A stretch of 64,000 bases of DNA, taken from Acanthosepion pharaonis. Taxonomy: Eukaryota > Mollusca > Cephalopoda > Sepiida > Sepiidae. The position numbers were made by a program, and so were the translations under genes. The notes below the pieces were generated by a model, which was given only the letters and a program-made list of their open reading frames with translations, did no database searches and had not been told where the DNA came from. This document shows, in pieces, positions 61,187 to 64,000 of the stretch. The stretch covers positions 39,594 through 103,593 of the forward strand of contig CAHIKZ030003328.1 in NCBI GenBank assembly GCA_903632075.3, written 5' to 3'. The first letter of the stretch is position 1. Each line of letters opens with the position of its first letter.

Positions 61187-61240
61187 CCACTACCAAGAAT
61201 CGAACCCGGACCGTTACGATACAACACAAGCATCATACTG
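61187..61240 (-). repeat. tRNA-like head of a SINE, copy 2, truncated
   Basis: The same CCGGGTTCGATTCTTGGTAG and CGTAACGGTCC words as copy 1, on the minus strand. The A-box part is lost at the (TA)n run beginning near 61,240. Confidence 0.75.
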
Positions 61241-61306
<66 letters not shown>

Positions 61307-61310
61307 TATA

Positions 61311-61385
<75 letters not shown>
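61241..61385. repeat. (TA)n-(TG)n-(TA)n compound microsatellite
   Basis: A TA run of about 60 bases, about 30 bases of TG, then about 45 bases of TA. Frames rich in Tyr-Ile or Thr-His are artefacts of this repeat. Confidence 0.98.
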
Positions 61386-61386
<1 letters not shown>

Positions 61387-61710
61387 TTGTATGTTTGTGT
61401 GTGTGCACGAATTTGATGAATAGGAAACAAAAGAGCTGAGTTCGAAATCCGATCTAGTTCATTACATAGACAAATGTGCTAATACGCGTGGGGAAAATTA
61501 TGAATTCATCTGTTCTCCCCCCCCAAAGAAATGGGTAAAACAATAAGATCGACTGGGTCCTATAACCTTGGGTTTTGAACGGCCTCAGTAGGACAATGAG
61601 GAATTGAAGTGTTCGGAAGGTCGTTTGGGGAAAACTGGCATATTTCAAGGTCTCTGTATTCGGCTCTTCCAAAAATGACCATCATACGGAACCACGACGT
61701 GAAAAGTGCA

Positions 61711-61712
<2 letters not shown>
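61386..61712. other. Unrecognised stretch with some CpG
   Basis: It contains ordinary-complexity sequence with several CpGs (for example AATACGCGTGGGG and GGTCGTTTGGGG) unlike most of the region. No domain was recognised in the short minus-strand frames. Confidence 0.4.
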
Positions 61713-61781
<69 letters not shown>

Positions 61782-61811
61782 TATATATATATAAATATAT
61801 ATATATATTAT
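61713..61811. repeat. (TA)n microsatellite with (CA) interruption
   Basis: About 60 bases of TA, a short ACACACAC, then TA with an AAATAT interruption. Confidence 0.98.
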
Positions 61812-61849
61812 ATGCGTAAAAGTAAATGAAGTCATTTGATAATATTTAA

Positions 61850-61985
61850 AAAATTGTCTCTTTATGTAGTTTTAATTAAGATTTATATTGTCTCTTATAT
61901 AATTTAATTAAGGTAGATAGTTTAATTAAGATTGTTTCATATGTGGGAAGATAATCAGCAAATCTTAATTAAACTATATATTCAT
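61850..61985. repeat. Short AT-rich direct and inverted repeats
   Basis: AGTTT(T)AATTAAGAT occurs at about 61,868 and 61,919, with a related ATTTAATTAAGG at 61,902. The inverse, CTTAATTAAACT, lies at about 61,964. They could form a hairpin. Confidence 0.6.
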
Positions 61986-62059
61986 AAGCAAAACCTTTAT
62001 TAAAAGAATTGCACCTTCTTTCAAACAATTTTATCGAAGGTTTCTCAAGTCCAGTAGCT

Positions 62060-62352
62060 GTTATGGCTCTTTCCATATTGATGGGGTTTTCCTTTCTAAT
62101 CTTTTTGTTTTGAAGTAGCGTGGAAGGGGGATCAGAAAAAGCAAATGGAAGATATACCTACTCAAGACACGCTACACATAAATGAATACATCTCCGACTT
62201 CCATACCGGACATGTTTGTCGCCTGGATTGTTACTGGAAAATCATTCCCAGAGACACAGACATTGGCACGCAATCGATACATATAGATGGAGCTGCTTAG
62301 GAATGTCACTATGACCAAACCCAGTCATAGAACTGATGATGATGATGATGTA
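62060..62352 (+). repeat. Dispersed element 3' end ending in (TGA)n
   Basis: A CpG-containing, non-AT-rich segment (ACACGCTACACATAAATGAA, CATACCGGACATGTTTGTCG, GACATTGGCACGCAATCGAT) ends in CATAGAACTGATGATGATGA repeats. Retroposed elements of some LINE and SINE families end in such short tandem repeats. It looks young compared with its surroundings. Confidence 0.5.
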
Positions 62353-62689
62353 GATACATAAGTTATATTTGTATATTTTCCAGTAAAGGAAAAGCTATTT
62401 GAAATAAGTGAATCCTGCCATAATTCTGACGTCTAACTATTAGCTATTGGGCTAAGACAACATGGTAAAATCACTACCAGTGATTTTCACCCCGAAGTTT
62501 GCATGTACACAAAAAAATCTGAAAAAGGCTCATGTGAGACTATATTATCAATTAGAAAAGAAATTGTAGCGTTACAGAACTTAATTATCTGCTATTGAAT
62601 TCACTATAATTTATGGTACATGTCAAAAGTTAAGAAATGATTCAATTTCAAGTCTAGCTAGAGTTGCAAAATGTGAGTCACCCGATACG

Positions 62690-62770
62690 CTGAGGTCCGT
62701 CGTTCAGTACGACGACAGGTGTATTTCCTGGCCTCAGGTTTTTTCTCGCCGTCCATGGCCGAATTCACAT
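62690..62770. other. CpG-rich patch with hairpin
   Basis: GTCGTTCAGTACGACGAC contains inverted arms GTCGT/ACGAC, followed by CTCGCCGTCCATGGCCG. It stands out in AT-rich DNA. I see no convincing reading frame or RNA family. Confidence 0.4.
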
Positions 62771-63474
62771 CACAGGCACAATATACCACCACAGTAACTC
62801 TGAAATAAGACTTTAATTCCTTTCTTTTTCTATATCTGCTGATGTGTATCAGTTTCCCTGTCTGAACAGACTGTTATAGCATTCAAGTTATGTACAAATA
62901 TGGATAAAATGTTTTCTCTTAAGCATACATACATGTTCTTGTCTGTTTTTACCAATGGACAAGTTATCGGGTATAGTAATGCTTAAGTTGAGATATTAAT
63001 GATAATGGTAATATTAGCCGTTTCCCTATATGGAAACATTTCGCATTCATTGACCTTGTAGTGTGGCACCATGAATAACATCCATATGAAAAAAAGAAAA
63101 ATTTATCTCCGTCAACTATTTCATTAAAACCAAATTCAAATCTAACTTGACGCCCATATGTTTTTTTTGCCCAATATAGAAAACTTAAAAAAATAAACAA
63201 TGATGAAGTTCTTGAAGCTAATTTGAACTTTCATGAACGGGATAAACTCTACTTCTACGGCCTATTGTTAACCATGTTTGCCGTAGTCTCTGAATATAGA
63301 ATCCAGTGAAGTACGTAATGTTCAATATCAGAGGTTGGCAGTGAAGATTCGGAGAAAGTAGCAGCTGTTAAGTATTTCTTTAAGTCTTCGATATCAGAGG
63401 TTGGCAGTGAATGTATTTGGGGAAAAAACAAAATGGCTGCCTTTTATACACGTCGGATTGAATATTTTGAGCTT
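62771..63474. other. Unrecognised stretch with a short direct repeat
   Basis: ATATCAGAGGTTGGCAGTGA occurs twice, at about 63,326 and 63,390, about 64 bases apart. No LTR structure could be confirmed. The 78-codon minus-strand frame at 62,964-63,200 has no recognisable domain. Confidence 0.45.
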
Positions 63475-64000
63475 TCCAATCTAAAGCAATATTAGCTGTG
63501 ATAATTTTAACGATCTGGTGAATTTGCCCAATCAGCATCACAAAAATCCTTCCAGTTGTAGTGGATTTTTGATTGTCGAAATACCAGGCACTGGTTCTAG
63601 TTCCTTTTAAATAACGTAATACTTGCTTGCTCTTGTTAAATGCACAGTGCCCGGTTTATTTAGTTTTGGGACAACTTAGTAACCGTATAGCAGATGTCTG
63701 GCTGTTTGATGTCATCACGTAAATAAGACTTCCAACCAATATTCTGTATTCTTTCACACGCTGCTATACCATCTTCATTATTCATAATTGTGTTAAATCC
63801 ATTTCATGGAGTAGTTCGTGTTTTACAATTTTGCAGGCTGAATTTCGATGTATCTGGATTGATTCATTGTAATAGTGTTGTCTTTAAATTTGAACTGTAT
63901 ACCAAAAGCCATGATAGTCGACCCAAATCTGTCATTTAAACTTTATATTTAAGGATTTTTTAATATTTTTCACATTTTGAAGTTAATTAATATATCGTCG
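63475..64000 (-). pseudogene. Second Ty1/copia remnant, runs off the window
   Basis: On the minus strand the last bases of the window give DDILI, the catalytic Asp pair of reverse transcriptase. Next come NVKNIKKSLNIKFK, then after a one-base loss TDLGRLSWLL, QFKFKDNTITMNQSRYIE, PDICYTVTKLSQN (63,664-63,705), TVHLTRA, YLKGT-like residues and CDADWANSPDR (63,511-63,545, start of RNase H). Order and spacing match copia Pol from RT motif C into RNase H. Several frame changes and stops are present. The N-terminal part would lie beyond 64,000. The style (DADWANSPDR) differs from the copia copy at 51,260, so they are separate lineages. Confidence 0.85.

Noticed and set aside
61233..61835. Tyr-Ile and Thr-His repeat proteins
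   Set aside because: They are translations of (TA)n and (TG)n microsatellites.

Overview
This window is eukaryotic, repeat-dominated DNA with no intact protein-coding gene that I can support. It suggests an invertebrate, most likely a mollusc and probably a cephalopod. The basis is the mix of decayed elements: two kinds of Penelope-like element (PLE), a LINE of the type common in lophotrochozoans, Ty1/copia remnants, tRNA-derived SINE-like copies, many (TA)n/(CA)n tracts, and 3' ends in (ATG)n. The organism call is an inference; no gene fixes the species.

Left part (1-26,392): a continuous tandem satellite, here called Sat1, of about 145-150 monomers near 178-180 bp. It is already running at base 1, so it extends beyond the window. 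Diagnostic variants change in blocks from left to right. Monomers decay progressively over the last 1.7 kb. From 26,393 to 30,475 there is a second, heavily diverged tandem repeat (Sat2, about 335-410 bp). Between its two blocks sit four to five very old monomers (28,020-28,800) that look like distant relatives of Sat1. The picture is of an array edge with young repeats inside and old ones outside, as at pericentromeric or heterochromatic borders.

Middle part (30,476-43,189): microsatellites, a 1.94-kb terminal-inverted-repeat element with a perfect 12-bp flanking repeat (31,415-33,352), a 216-bp inverted-repeat element (34,821-35,036), a PLE remnant on the minus strand with both reverse transcriptase and GIY-YIG endonuclease (35,421-37,021), a LINE C-terminal remnant (37,320-37,700) and a degenerate tandem repeat of about 320 bp (40,675-42,345).

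Right part (43,190-64,000): AT-rich DNA packed with broken elements. These are a three-copy dispersed composite repeat, a LINE reverse-transcriptase remnant whose catalytic motif reads YAND, four PLE terminal segments (two forming a 213-bp-armed palindrome), a copia remnant (51,260-51,990), a PLE endonuclease fragment (55,635-56,125), a PLE reverse-transcriptase fragment with an intact YIDD box (57,346-58,640), a mariner-type transposase remnant with an internal deletion (60,180-60,560), tRNA-like SINE copies, and a second copia remnant running off the end of the window.

Nothing here works as a pathway. The coherent biology is genome structure: satellite turnover at an array edge and a neighbouring graveyard of retroelements and DNA transposons. 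All similarity statements were made by eye, without alignment or database search.
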